Origin: Chloroflexota bacterium
GTDB lineage: Bacteria > Chloroflexota > Anaerolineae > J102
Direction of reading: 5' to 3'
DNA length: 16,197 nt
Assembly: GCA_013152695.1 (NCBI GenBank)
Contig: JAADFV010000389.1
Coordinates: 1-16,197, forward strand
Positions 1-7,427 of the stretch are shown one piece after another (positions within the stretch are counted from its first letter, which is position 1; the number at the start of each line of letters is the position of its first letter). The translations under genes and the position numbers were made by a program. A model generated the notes under the pieces. It saw only the letters and a list, made by a program, of their open reading frames with translations. It did not search any database and had not been told where the DNA came from.

Positions 1-313
1 GTTGGGAAGCATGAGGGTTGGGTACAGTCACTTCCCGACCGTCGATCAATATCTTTCCCTGATCTGGCTGGTGTACCCCAGCCAGAATGTTAACCAGAGT
101 AGATTTACCGGCTCCGTTTTCACCAACAAGGCAGTGAACTTCTCCGGCGCGCAGTCCAAAATCCACCTGATGCAAAGCCGTAACACCAATGAAGCGTTTG
201 GTGATGCCCTGCATGCTTACCAGCGTTTTGGACGGCGGTTGCGTTACGTCAAGCTGAGGCTGTACAACGCCATCGGCAGCAACAATATTCATCTTATTTT
301 GATAATGGTCCAT
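1..313 (-). CDS. Sugar ABC transporter ATP-binding protein (RbsA/MglA/XylG type), N-terminal part
   Basis: This is the first 104 residues of an ATPase that energises uptake of a monosaccharide; the gene runs off the left edge. The reading frame shows a Walker A motif GENGAGKST (residues 64-72), preceded by the typical strand 'GVTALHQVDFGLRAGEVHCLVG' region, and then 'NILAGVHQPDQGKILIDG', the wording usual in the first ATPase domain of the duplicated RbsA/MglA/XylG proteins. The chosen ATG (311-313) has AAGGAAA about 8 bases upstream. About 30 residues precede the conserved core, slightly longer than typical; a second ATG lies at 290-292. The gene follows the sugar-binding lipoprotein on the same strand, with a hairpin-bearing 551-base gap, so it is probably expressed from the same operon. 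The second ATPase half and the exact sugar cannot be judged from this window. Confidence 0.93.
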   Translation of the reverse strand, partial: MDHYQNKMNIVAADGVVQPQLDVTQPPSKTLVSMQGITKRFIGVTALHQVDFGLRAGEVHCLVGENGAGKSTLVNILAGVHQPDQGKILIDGREVTVPNPHASQ

Positions 314-340
314 CAGGATTTCCTTATACAGACTACTGGA

Positions 341-432
341 GTCTGGCAAGAATGACACCTGCAGCTTAGCAAAGCATTTATCGCCATAGATTTCACGAAT
401 TCCCACAACTTGTAAAGGTGTTTTCCTTCCGC
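341..432 (+). repeat. Dispersed intergenic repeat, copy 1
   Basis: The stretch reads TCTGGCAAGAATGACACCTG, then CAGCTTAGCAAAGCATTTAT, then 'atttcacgaattcccaca' and 'aaaggtgttttcctt'. It aligns by eye with the reverse complement of 9232-9348 over TCTGGCRAGAATGACRCCTG and CAGCTTAGMAAAGCATTT, and with 12487-12574 over GGCTTAGCAARGCATTT. Copy 1 is the most diverged at its right end. It sits directly upstream of the sugar ATPase gene. No coding capacity is apparent. Confidence 0.65.
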
Positions 433-780
433 ATGGGTGCTGATGACTCCGAAGGCAGGTGAGAACCGTTTTGCCAGAAAAATTCGGCCAGACGGCGCCA
501 AATCGCAGCAATAGTCAGCGCGTAAATACGCCATTGTCAAATGAAGCCTCACAAAGAATACCTTGATGATGAAAGATGGAAAATGACTCTGAGGAATCGT
601 CTAAAAATGAGTTTCCGTTTTCAACCTCCGAAAGGTGGCCAGAAGTGCTGCAAGCACCGAAATTGCAGTGACCACCTCCCGGAGGTTCATTCCAGACAAA
701 TACTTAACCTATTTTCTACACTTTAGCAAGCGCATAAAGATCGGTTTTCAAGGGGCGAAATCCAAGCTCAATACAGTGAA

Positions 781-828
781 AGTGGGCGGGGCTTTCATCC
801 CAAATATCTTGTGCAAGCCTCGCCCACT
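781..828 (-). terminator. Long hairpin 37 bases after the sugar-binding protein gene
   Basis: The arms AGTGGGCGGGGCTT (781-794) and AAGCCTCGCCCACT (815-828) pair over 14 positions with a 20-base loop. The single non-Watson-Crick position is a G-U pair in plus-strand RNA and an A-C mismatch in minus-strand RNA. There is no clean U-tract after it on the minus strand. Its place between the binding-protein gene and the ATPase gene suggests partial termination or protection of the upstream mRNA 3' end, which is inference. Confidence 0.6.
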
Positions 829-864
829 GGACTTCAAATTGAAAATGAGAGCCGTTGGGGAAGG

Positions 865-2055
865 TTATTTACTGGGGTACTGAACATCGACCCAGGTCTT
901 GATGCCTTCGGCTGTGGGGTTGATTGGCGGATATGACAACACTACTTGGGTGTCTTTTGTGGCTTTTCCTTCATACGCCATGCCCAGAAGATTAAATGGC
1001 ACGATGCTGAAGTCGTAAGGCGGATAACCGCTTTCCGCTTTGTACGGCGTAGCTGAAGCGCCCAATTCGACCATAGCGGGTGCAGAGCCATCTACAGCGG
1101 CCAACACACCCCAGTCGGCGGTATATTTACCGGCAGCCTTCAGCGCCCGTATTGTGCCCAGTGAGGAGTCGTCGTTGATGCCAAAGATAACGTTCATGTC
1201 TGGATTGGCCTGAATCAAGTCGGTAGCCGCAGGATTGGCTTTATCTATCACCCCACCGCCATCAACGGTCTGGCCAATCTTTGCTGTTGGAACCAGCGAG
1301 AGGAAACCGTAGTAGAAACCGTTCTTACGATCCTGAACCTGAGGAAGTTGTGGCAGATCAACCACGCCGATAAAAGCCTGTTTGTCGCCAAACATTCCCA
1401 GATAGTAACGAGCCGCATTACAGCCGGTCAAACGTGAGCCGGTATAGTCGTCGGCAAAGACACGGGGCGCAATTTGCTCACGGGGCTGCACATTATAGGT
1501 GATAACCGTAATCCCCGCTTCCTGGATTTTCTTTACCTGGGCCACTGAGGCGTCGCTATCCAGTGGGGCAAAGGCTACTGCGTCGGGTTTCCAGACAATG
1601 ATATCTTCCACGTTCTTTTGTACCGTACCGGCATCAAACCTGCCATCGAAGACCTTTAACTCAAAGCCGTATTTTTCCGCAAACCGCTCCCAGTGTCCTT
1701 TGATGGCCAAAAAGAAAGGCTGCCCCAATCCCATTACGGTTAACGCCACCTTCTTACCCCTGAGTGGACTGTCGGCCGGTTCCTGTAGCCAATCACCTGG
1801 CTCCGATTTGTAACCGCTAAACCCAGAAACAGCGCCGGGGATGTCTTTAACTGCGTCCGGGTCCACCGGCTTACACAGTTCAGCCGAGAAGGTTTCGGCC
1901 GCTACTGCGAGGGGTTCCTTTTGGGGAGCAGCAGGTTGATCAGCAGAAGGTTTTGCTTCTTCTGTTGAGACGGCAGTGGTTTTACAACTACTGACACCGA
2001 CCGTCAGAGCGATCATTACCACTATAAATATCAAAAATCGTTTTAGGCCAGACAT
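865..2055 (-). CDS. Sugar ABC transporter substrate-binding lipoprotein (Peripla_BP_4 / ribose-binding-like)
   Basis: This 396-residue protein probably captures a monosaccharide outside the membrane and hands it to the importer. The N-terminus has a short basic start, a hydrophobic stretch (about residues 8-20) and a lipobox VSSC with Cys24 as the likely lipidation site. A low-complexity linker rich in Ala, Pro and Glu follows. The mature part from about residue 98 ('GKKVALTVMGLGQPFFLAIKG') has the two-lobed type I binding-protein pattern, including 'NVEDIIVWKPDAVAFAPLD', 'GITVITYNVQP' and 'NVIFGINDDSSLGTIRALKA'. GGGAGGA lies 6-9 bases before the ATG. The gene follows the GntR regulator by 107 bases and precedes a hairpin and the ATPase gene. 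The ligand is unknown; the family includes ribose, xylose, galactose and inositol binders. Confidence 0.93.
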   Translation of the reverse strand: MSGLKRFLIFIVVMIALTVGVSSCKTTAVSTEEAKPSADQPAAPQKEPLAVAAETFSAELCKPVDPDAVKDIPGAVSGFSGYKSEPGDWLQEPADSPLRGKKVALTVMGLGQPFFLAIKGHWERFAEKYGFELKVFDGRFDAGTVQKNVEDIIVWKPDAVAFAPLDSDASVAQVKKIQEAGITVITYNVQPREQIAPRVFADDYTGSRLTGCNAARYYLGMFGDKQAFIGVVDLPQLPQVQDRKNGFYYGFLSLVPTAKIGQTVDGGGVIDKANPAATDLIQANPDMNVIFGINDDSSLGTIRALKAAGKYTADWGVLAAVDGSAPAMVELGASATPYKAESGYPPYDFSIVPFNLLGMAYEGKATKDTQVVLSYPPINPTAEGIKTWVDVQYPSK

Positions 2056-2162
2056 GTTTTCCTCCCTGAAGAAAGATATTGTTGCTTATACAGTTTAGCT
2101 GTTACTCCCCGTCCACACAGACGCGAAGTTCTATTGCATCGTGGCAATGACTATTGGCTCAT

Positions 2163-2885
2163 CTACGCCTCCTCCTGTTTCTCAAAAGCAGCCTTGATAT
2201 CTTCATCAACCTGTTGAAGATGCTCAAGCATGGCCTGACGGGCGGCTTCGCTGTTACCCTCGGACACAAACTTTAACAACTGTCGATGGAAAACCTGGCC
2301 TCGCTTGGGCGCCTCGGGGATGGCAAACATCACTCGGCGGGCATCTTGCGCCAACTGCACAATGGCGCTGGTGATGGCCACAAACAGGCTGTTGCCGGTT
2401 GCTTCGGCCAGAACATGATGAAATTCCTGGTCGGTTTCTACATAAGCATCCGGGTCAGACAGGGCGTGCTCCATCACATCGATGCAGGCGGCCAGGCGCT
2501 GCAAATGTTCCGGCTTAAACCGTTGGGCCGCCAGAGCAGCGATTTCCGGTTCCAGAGCACGGCGCAACTCTACCAGATTAGAGAAGGGCAGTTGCCTGGC
2601 CCGCGCAAAAAGACCGATGGAGTCGACAATGTTATCCAGGGCCGGCAGTGTAACAAAGGTGCCTTTGCCCGGTTCGATGGACACCATCCCGCGATGGGTC
2701 AAAACCTTGGTTGCCTCCCGAATGACGTTGCGGCTTACCCCAAGCTGCTCGCATAACTCACGTTCCCCCGGCAGGCGGTCGCCCATCTGCAGTTGACGGT
2801 CAATGATCAGATTTTCTATCTGCTCAACTACCTGCTCATACAAATCTTCGCGGCTGACTTTTCGGAGATTTAGCAATTGCGGCAT
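2163..2885 (-). CDS. GntR-family transcriptional regulator, FadR subfamily (winged helix + FCD domain)
   Basis: This 240-residue regulator has an N-terminal GntR winged helix (about residues 10-80), with the hallmark LPGERELCEQLGVSRNVIRE and wing 'GMVSIEPGKGTFV'. A C-terminal all-helical FCD ligand domain follows, with 'DQEFHHVLAEATGN' and later His residues in 'FHRQLL' and 'MLEHL' where FCD proteins usually bind a metal. A TTG codon in frame at 2886-2888 is also possible, but AAGGGCG is correctly spaced (6 bases) only for the ATG at 2883-2885. It heads the sugar importer genes and lies 50-80 bases downstream of a strong promoter with an overlapping palindrome, so it likely represses itself and the importer, released by the sugar or a catabolite. 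The effector is not visible from sequence. Confidence 0.93.
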   Translation of the reverse strand: MPQLLNLRKVSREDLYEQVVEQIENLIIDRQLQMGDRLPGERELCEQLGVSRNVIREATKVLTHRGMVSIEPGKGTFVTLPALDNIVDSIGLFARARQLPFSNLVELRRALEPEIAALAAQRFKPEHLQRLAACIDVMEHALSDPDAYVETDQEFHHVLAEATGNSLFVAITSAIVQLAQDARRVMFAIPEAPKRGQVFHRQLLKFVSEGNSEAARQAMLEHLQQVDEDIKAAFEKQEEA

Positions 2886-2936
2886 CAATCACGCCCTTAT
2901 GGTAGAGAAATCATTTTCAGACGTAGAATAGTACTA

Positions 2937-2963
2937 TGGTATATTGGTAGAACCAGTATACCA
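2937..2963. promoter_or_regulatory. Palindromic operator, probably bound by the adjacent GntR/FadR regulator
   Basis: The 27 bases 2937-2963 are a near-perfect palindrome centred on 2950: arms TGGTATATTGGT and ACCAGTATACCA around AGA, with one imperfect pair. The core TGGTAGAACCA matches the TNGTNNNACNA pattern known for FadR-type regulators. The palindrome covers the -10 box and the expected start site, so binding should block the promoter. Confidence 0.75.
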
Positions 2964-2983
2964 GTTAAAAGACTCTTTGTCAA
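2955..2983 (-). promoter_or_regulatory. Sigma-70-type promoter of the gntR/sugar-importer operon
   Basis: On the minus strand the -35 box TTGACA (2978-2983) is a perfect consensus. It is followed by exactly 17 bases and the -10 box TATACT (2955-2960), preceded by TGG as in extended -10 promoters. Transcription would start near 2948, giving a leader of about 60 bases before the regulator's ATG. Confidence 0.85.
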
Positions 2984-3023
2984 GCACTGACCGAATCAAT
3001 TCGGGCTATTGTTTGGCGCCGAA

Positions 3024-3041
3024 GGTCGGCCGCCGCCGACC
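3024..3041. repeat. Perfect 7-bp hairpin
   Basis: GGTCGGC and GCCGACC pair perfectly around a CGCC loop. On the plus strand it is followed by GAAAAAA, so no U-tract follows on either strand. Its GTCGGC/GCCGAC core is shared with the hairpin at 3192-3209. Confidence 0.5.
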
Positions 3042-3191
3042 GAAAAAACTGTTCGCGTTTGTCCGCGTTTTGCGCGCTCGTCCGCGTCCACACTCCTGTC
3101 GGTCTCAGGCGCAGCCCCGCCAGGTCACGAGAGCGTCAATAAAGGTCTGGTTGTGTTAGTAGGGTACCCTTCACTTCTTCGCCACATGGAG

Positions 3192-3245
3192 AGTCGGCGA
3201 AGGCCGACTTCTGGCCGCAGGCCTGAAGAGCCTGACTTCAGTCAG
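3192..3245. terminator. Three tandem hairpins behind the kinase gene
   Basis: AGTCGGC-GAAG-GCCGACT (3192-3209) is a perfect 7-bp stem with a 4-base loop. GGCC-GCA-GGCC (3213-3223) and CTGACT-TC-AGTCAG (3232-3245) follow within 25 bases. They lie 63 bases past the kinase stop codon on the minus strand. There is no U-tract, so a rho-independent terminator in the strict sense is not shown. Confidence 0.45.
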
Positions 3246-3307
3246 CGAGAGCAAAACGAAAGGTCACTGATGGACGTTCACTAAGGGAGTTCACACCGGT
3301 GGTGACA

Positions 3308-4495
3308 TCATTCGGCGACATTGGTTTCCGGCGGTAAAATGCCGGCGCCGGCCGTGGCTGTCACGGCAAAGATGTGAGGTTGAATGCCTGTCTGCGCAAC
3401 ATACGCCCGCTCGACATGGACGGAAAACTCGGCCACAGAGCCAGCATGAACAAGGGCCACCAAACAACCGCCAAATCCGGCGCCGGCCTGACGCCCCGCC
3501 ACCACACCGGGCGCCGATTCGATGGCCTCGATCATCGCCTCCATGGCAGGCACACCGATCTCGAACAAGTCGCGGGCGCCAAGATAGGAGGCATGGAAGA
3601 GCTCCGCCAGGCGCCCGGCGTCCCCTGCGGGCAAAGCCGCGGCCAGATCCAAGACCCGCTGATTTTCTTCGACGATAAAGCGGCAGCGCCGGGCGACCAC
3701 ATCCGACAAATCGGCCTCATGAGCAGCCAAAAACTGGGGAGAGACATCCCGCAGAGCCTGAATGTTCGAATCGTAACGCTGTAAGAGCCTCACCCCGGCT
3801 TCACACTGGCTCCGACGCTCATCATATTCCGAACCGACAAGCTGGCGCTCGGCGCGTGTATCACAAATGACTACGCTCAAATTGTTGGATATGGGCACCA
3901 GCTCGCTGCTTAGATGGCGGCTATCCAGGAGGATGGCTCTGTCTACCTGCCCCATGGCCGAGCTGTACTGATCCAGAATGCCGGTGCTGACCCCCACGAA
4001 TTCGTTCTCTGCTTTTTGACCCAGCAGCGCCATTTCCACCGGGTGCAGTTCGAAACCGCTTAGCTGCTGAAACATCACGGCCGTGGCCATTTCCAGCGCG
4101 GCGGATGAACTCAAGCCGCTGCCGAAAGGCACGGTGCTGTGGATGAGCCCATCAAAACCTTGTAACGCATAGCCAGCCTCTTGCAGCATCGATGCCACCC
4201 CTCGCACGTAGTTACTCCAGGGCAGGCGCTGATCATGCTCGATGGCATCCAGGCTAAACTCGCTTTCACCACTGACATTGAGAGAGCGAATGCGGACACG
4301 GCGGTCTGGCCGCGGACGTGCAGCAATCCAGGTATCCCGATCAACGGTCATGGTCATCACATAGCCCATGTTGTAATCGGTATGGCTGCCCATGAGGTCC
4401 ACACGGCCGGGGGCGCGGGACCAAAATGGAGGTAAACCTGTAAATTGCGCCGCAAATTCAGCCCGGATCATTCTCTTTCTTGACGCTGATTCCAT
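3308..4495 (-). CDS. Galactokinase-like GHMP kinase
   Basis: This 395-residue protein should phosphorylate a sugar at C1 using ATP in the cytoplasm. It has all three GHMP blocks: the sugar-binding signature GRVDLMGSHTDYN (residues 30-42), the ATP loop PFGSGLSSSAA (123-133), and the C-terminal GAGFGGC (338-344). The catalytic-base Asp of galactokinases is present in GILDQ (Asp175), as is the later sugar-contacting SEY (222-224). Length matches galactokinase. Odd points are Ser37 where galactokinases have Glu in GEHTDY, and Asp33 in place of Asn, so the substrate may not be galactose. The ATG at 4493-4495 has AAGGAG about 11 bases upstream, inside the end of the URO-D gene 2 bp away, so the two are probably co-translated. 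L-arabinokinase or another GHMP sugar kinase is an alternative. Confidence 0.88.
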   Translation of the reverse strand: MESASRKRMIRAEFAAQFTGLPPFWSRAPGRVDLMGSHTDYNMGYVMTMTVDRDTWIAARPRPDRRVRIRSLNVSGESEFSLDAIEHDQRLPWSNYVRGVASMLQEAGYALQGFDGLIHSTVPFGSGLSSSAALEMATAVMFQQLSGFELHPVEMALLGQKAENEFVGVSTGILDQYSSAMGQVDRAILLDSRHLSSELVPISNNLSVVICDTRAERQLVGSEYDERRSQCEAGVRLLQRYDSNIQALRDVSPQFLAAHEADLSDVVARRCRFIVEENQRVLDLAAALPAGDAGRLAELFHASYLGARDLFEIGVPAMEAMIEAIESAPGVVAGRQAGAGFGGCLVALVHAGSVAEFSVHVERAYVAQTGIQPHIFAVTATAGAGILPPETNVAE

Positions 4496-4497
4496 GA

Positions 4498-5517
4498 TTA
4501 GCCAAGCTCCTTAAACGCATCCAGAAGGGCGCACACATTGGCCGGGGGGATGTCAGACATCATGCGATGAGAGGGAGCAATTAGCAGTCCCGTCCCCTCC
4601 GGGGCCAGGGTGCGAACGCAAGCAGACACGGCGGCTTTCACTTCTGCTGGTGTGCCCAGCGGCAATGTCGTCTGTGTCGACACACCACCATAAAACGCCA
4701 GTTCCCCCCTGAAATTTTCATACAGCCAGGCATGATCCATCACCTCCGGCTGCACAGGATTGAGCACCGTCAGACCAATTTCCCGTAAATCTGGCAAGAT
4801 CTGCTGAATTTGGCCATCAGAGTGCATGAAAATCGGCAACCCACGCGCTTTGAAGGGGGCAAAGAGTCGGGCCAGACGCGGTTTGATAATCTCTCGCCAC
4901 ATGCCTGGGGAGAAAAGCAGATTCTTTTGGGCACCATAGTCATCACCAAAATAACCACCATCCACGCCCAGCTCGATATAACGGTGCACAAGTGCCAACT
5001 GAATTTCTGTAATCCGCTCCAGCAGCTCGGAGGTAAAGCCAGGCTCCGTGACCATATCCAGGAAGAACTGCTCGAAACCGCGCAGGGTCCAGGCGCGCTC
5101 GAAGAGGATGAAGCCGAGGTTGGGAAGGATGAAGTATTCTCCCCCTTTTTCCTGGATGATGCGCTCGGCCTCAGTCAAAAGTTGGGGGTCGTTGGGATCA
5201 GGCCAGGGATAGCGGTCAAGGTCGGGAGTTTCTTTCAGAGGATTGACGGCGGCATAATAGCCTTCTTCCTGCGTTTCGAAACCAACACCCCACCAATCAA
5301 ACCGCACCCGACCCTCTTCACTCAAGCGCGACGGATAACTTATGTCAACACGTATCACATGATTGTCCAGAAATTCGGGGAGGTCTGCCGGTAAAATATG
5401 AAAATAATCGGCCAGCACCCGCCCCATTCGTTCGGTATAGTTGATTTGGGTGGGAATGCGGTCCACCGCTTGATGTTGGATGGCCCGGCGCACACGTTCT
5501 TTTCGTGATAGATTCAT
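4498..5517 (-). CDS. Uroporphyrinogen decarboxylase (URO-D) family protein
   Basis: This 339-residue protein has the URO-D/methyltransferase TIM-barrel fold pattern. It begins 'NLSRKERVRRAIQHQAVDRIP', the usual opening of the non-heme URO-D branch, and later has GVDGGYFGDDYG (184-195), MHSDGQI (231-237) with His232, GGVS (277-280) and 'LIAPSHRMMSDIPPANV' (312-328). The HxC zinc ligand of corrinoid methyltransferases such as MtaA is absent (HSDG instead), so a methanol- or methylamine-type methyltransferase is unlikely. Heme biosynthesis is also unlikely, because the protein sits 2 bp ahead of a sugar kinase and near a sugar importer. Such URO-D-like genes are common beside carbohydrate operons, but their reaction is not established. 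The ATG at 5515-5517 has only a weak ribosome site. Confidence 0.85.
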   Translation of the reverse strand: MNLSRKERVRRAIQHQAVDRIPTQINYTERMGRVLADYFHILPADLPEFLDNHVIRVDISYPSRLSEEGRVRFDWWGVGFETQEEGYYAAVNPLKETPDLDRYPWPDPNDPQLLTEAERIIQEKGGEYFILPNLGFILFERAWTLRGFEQFFLDMVTEPGFTSELLERITEIQLALVHRYIELGVDGGYFGDDYGAQKNLLFSPGMWREIIKPRLARLFAPFKARGLPIFMHSDGQIQQILPDLREIGLTVLNPVQPEVMDHAWLYENFRGELAFYGGVSTQTTLPLGTPAEVKAAVSACVRTLAPEGTGLLIAPSHRMMSDIPPANVCALLDAFKELG

Positions 5518-5932
5518 TATTAGCCTACTTCATTGATAGATTGGTGCCACGCGCATCGATAGGTCTCCAACCTGCCATGTTCGTGGTTCTGTGGTGAACG
5601 AAAGCCCTGGAGGACAAGGCCCAAAAGGGGCGACCGACGTCATTGTAATGCAGAACGCATCTGAACAAAAAGTATGAAAGCCTACACGTTGAGTCCCAAA
5701 ATCAGGGGCCAAGCCATGGGCCCGCCTGCCTCTGAGCCCGGGCGCCTGGTCGAAGCCCCCACCTGGGGCCGCAGAGACCCGGGGGGATAGAGAGTTGGCA
5801 TGAGGGATTCTCTTTCCCAAAAGAGCCATTCGTGAATTCGCTCAATTCGTGTTACCATTCAGCCCTGTAGCGACATATCTGCTTACGCCGGCCGGCCTGG
5901 CCCCCCAGACGTTATAAGGAATAACAAAACGT
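5518..5932. other. Divergent intergenic region between URO-D and permease genes
   Basis: This 415-base GC-rich region must contain the divergent promoters of the URO-D/kinase pair and of the amino-acid permease, but no hexamer pair with good spacing was found. The open frame at 5530-5829 on the minus strand has no ribosome site and a composition typical of non-coding GC-rich DNA. Short GC-rich palindromes such as CCGGCCGG (about 5890) are present. Confidence 0.5.
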
Positions 5933-7318
5933 ATGAGTACAAGCAAAAAACTCGGATTATGGCAAGTCGTCGCCCTGGCGGTGGGCACCATGATCGGCGC
6001 CAGCATCTTCTCCATCTTCGGCCTGGGGGCGCGCATCGCCGGCCACAACCTGCCGCTGGTGTTCGTGATCTCGGGAGTGATCGCCCTGCTGGTGGCCTAT
6101 TCCTATGCCAAACTGGGCAGCCAAATCATTTCCGATGCCGGGCCTATGGAGTTCATTCTGCGGGGGATCGGCGACAATCTCATCACCGGCGGACTGAGCT
6201 TCCTGTTCTGGCTCACCTATGTGGTGTCTATCGCTCTCTTCGCCAAGGGCTTCGCCGGTTACTTTCTGCCCCTGCTGCCGATCACCTCGTCGCCGCTGAC
6301 CATCGGCCTGACGGAGGCCGGGGTGGTGTTGAGCTTCATGGGGCTGGGGCTGCTGGGCTCCTCTACCGTGGGCAAGGCCGAGTTCTTCATCGTGCTGATC
6401 AAACTCAGCATCCTGGGCCTGTTTGTGGTGCTCGGCATCTGGAGCATTCGCCCGGAATGGGTAACGCCCACCTTCGGCGCCCAGGGTGTCAAAGGGATAC
6501 TGGACGCCACGGCGGTCTTCTTTCTCTCCTACATGGGTTTCGGGCTGGTGACCAATGCCTCGGAGAATATGCAGGATCCGCAACGCAATGTGCCCCGCGC
6601 CATTTATCTCAGTATCCTGATTGTCACCGTCGTCTATATCTCTGTGGCGCTGGTGGCGGTGGGCAACCTGCCCCTGCCCGAACTCATCAAGGCCCAGGAC
6701 AATGCCCTGGCGGAGGCGGCCAAACCCTTCCTTGGCAGCGCCGGTTATCTGCTGGTTTCCTTCGGCGCCCTGTTCTCCATCTCCTCGGCTCTCAACGCCA
6801 CCCTTTATGGCGGCGCCAACGTCGCCTATGCCCTGGCCCGGGACGGCGAGTTGCCGCGCTCCTTTGAACGCAAACTGTGGTTCGGCTCCATGGAAGGGCT
6901 GTACTTCACCGCCGCCCTGGGCATCGTTTTCGCCCTGTTGTTCAATCTTGGGGGCATCGCCTCCATCACCAGCAGCGTATTTATGGTGATCTATTTGTTT
7001 GTGCTGTTTTCCCACTGGCGCCTGCGAAAAAAGTATGGTGGCAGCCCCGTCATCATTGCCGTGGGTTTTCTGGTCGTGCTGGCGGTTTTTGTTCTATTGC
7101 TGATCTACCAGTGGCAGACCACCCGCTCTGCCTTTTACGGCACCTGGGCAGTGCTGGCCGGCAGCCTGCTGCTAGAGATTTTCTATCGCGGCATCACCCG
7201 GCGTAGCCTGTTAACGCGGGAAGTTGGCCTTCTCAAACGGGAAGTGAAGGGCATGGAGAATGAAGCGGACCAGCTTATCGAACACCTGCACGGCAAGAAG
7301 CCACCGCAGGACGGATAG
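5933..7318 (+). CDS. APC-family amino-acid permease
   Basis: This 461-residue integral membrane protein belongs to the APC superfamily of amino-acid/polyamine transporters, secondary carriers usually driven by protons or antiport. About 12 hydrophobic segments are seen. The first contains VGTMIGASIFSIFGLGA (17-33), the unwound substrate-binding glycine motif of TM1. The 'SYMGFGLVTNASENMQDPQRNVPRAI' region (about 199-224) is the family's TM6 and following loop. The last 40 residues ('LLTREVGLLKREVKGMENEADQLIEHLHG') are charged heptad-like sequence, probably a cytoplasmic coiled coil. AAGGAA lies about 11 bases before the ATG. The gene stands alone between divergent and convergent neighbours. 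The transported amino acid cannot be assigned. Confidence 0.92.
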   Translation: MSTSKKLGLWQVVALAVGTMIGASIFSIFGLGARIAGHNLPLVFVISGVIALLVAYSYAKLGSQIISDAGPMEFILRGIGDNLITGGLSFLFWLTYVVSIALFAKGFAGYFLPLLPITSSPLTIGLTEAGVVLSFMGLGLLGSSTVGKAEFFIVLIKLSILGLFVVLGIWSIRPEWVTPTFGAQGVKGILDATAVFFLSYMGFGLVTNASENMQDPQRNVPRAIYLSILIVTVVYISVALVAVGNLPLPELIKAQDNALAEAAKPFLGSAGYLLVSFGALFSISSALNATLYGGANVAYALARDGELPRSFERKLWFGSMEGLYFTAALGIVFALLFNLGGIASITSSVFMVIYLFVLFSHWRLRKKYGGSPVIIAVGFLVVLAVFVLLLIYQWQTTRSAFYGTWAVLAGSLLLEIFYRGITRRSLLTREVGLLKREVKGMENEADQLIEHLHGKKPPQDG

Positions 7319-7335
7319 CGGTGGCTTTACACCGC
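7318..7335 (+). terminator. Weak hairpin at the permease stop codon
   Basis: GCGGTG and CACCGC pair perfectly around a 6-base loop immediately at the end of the permease gene. The stem is short and has no T-run after it, so this is only a weak terminator candidate. Confidence 0.3.
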
Positions 7336-7427
7336 CGCCACGATGGGGATCACTTTACATTACCCGCGCAACCTTTTCTGTTACCCTCTGCCCATGTCCG
7401 CGCGAGTGAGCCTGTCTTTTGCCTCAG

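Larger units (their letters stand above)
314..864. other. Intergenic gap between sugar-binding protein and ATPase genes
   Basis: This 551-base stretch holds no convincing gene: the short open frames lack a ribosome site and have no family features. It holds a long hairpin close to the binding-protein stop codon (781-828) and one copy of a dispersed repeat just upstream of the ATPase start (about 341-432). The gap is unusually long for two subunits of one importer. Confidence 0.7.
2886..3307. other. Intergenic region: regulator promoter plus a cluster of small palindromes
   Basis: No gene is supported here; the short plus-strand open frames have no ribosome site or family features. The left part holds the gntR promoter and operator. 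The right part, behind the kinase gene, holds hairpins at 3024-3041 and 3192-3245 and a repeated GTCCGCGT word near 3060-3090. The palindromes may end transcription of the kinase operon. Confidence 0.6.

Noticed and set aside
3192..3245. CRISPR-like repeats
   Set aside because: The hairpins differ in sequence and there are no evenly spaced direct repeats or cas genes.
2944..3284. Two short plus-strand frames between gntR and the kinase
   Set aside because: They run through the promoter/operator and hairpin cluster, have no ribosome site and no family features.
5530..5829. 99-residue minus-strand frame upstream of the URO-D gene
   Set aside because: No ribosome site and a composition typical of non-coding GC-rich DNA; no known family recognised.
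5959..6867. 302-residue open frame on the plus strand in another frame of the permease
   Set aside because: Arg/Gly/His-rich translation with no recognisable domain; the overlapping APC permease frame explains the sequence.
5957..7015. 352-residue open frame on the minus strand, opposite the permease
   Set aside because: It is rich in Gly, Gln, His and Asp with no family features or ribosome site, and lies antisense to a well-supported membrane protein; it is a by-product of GC-rich codon use.
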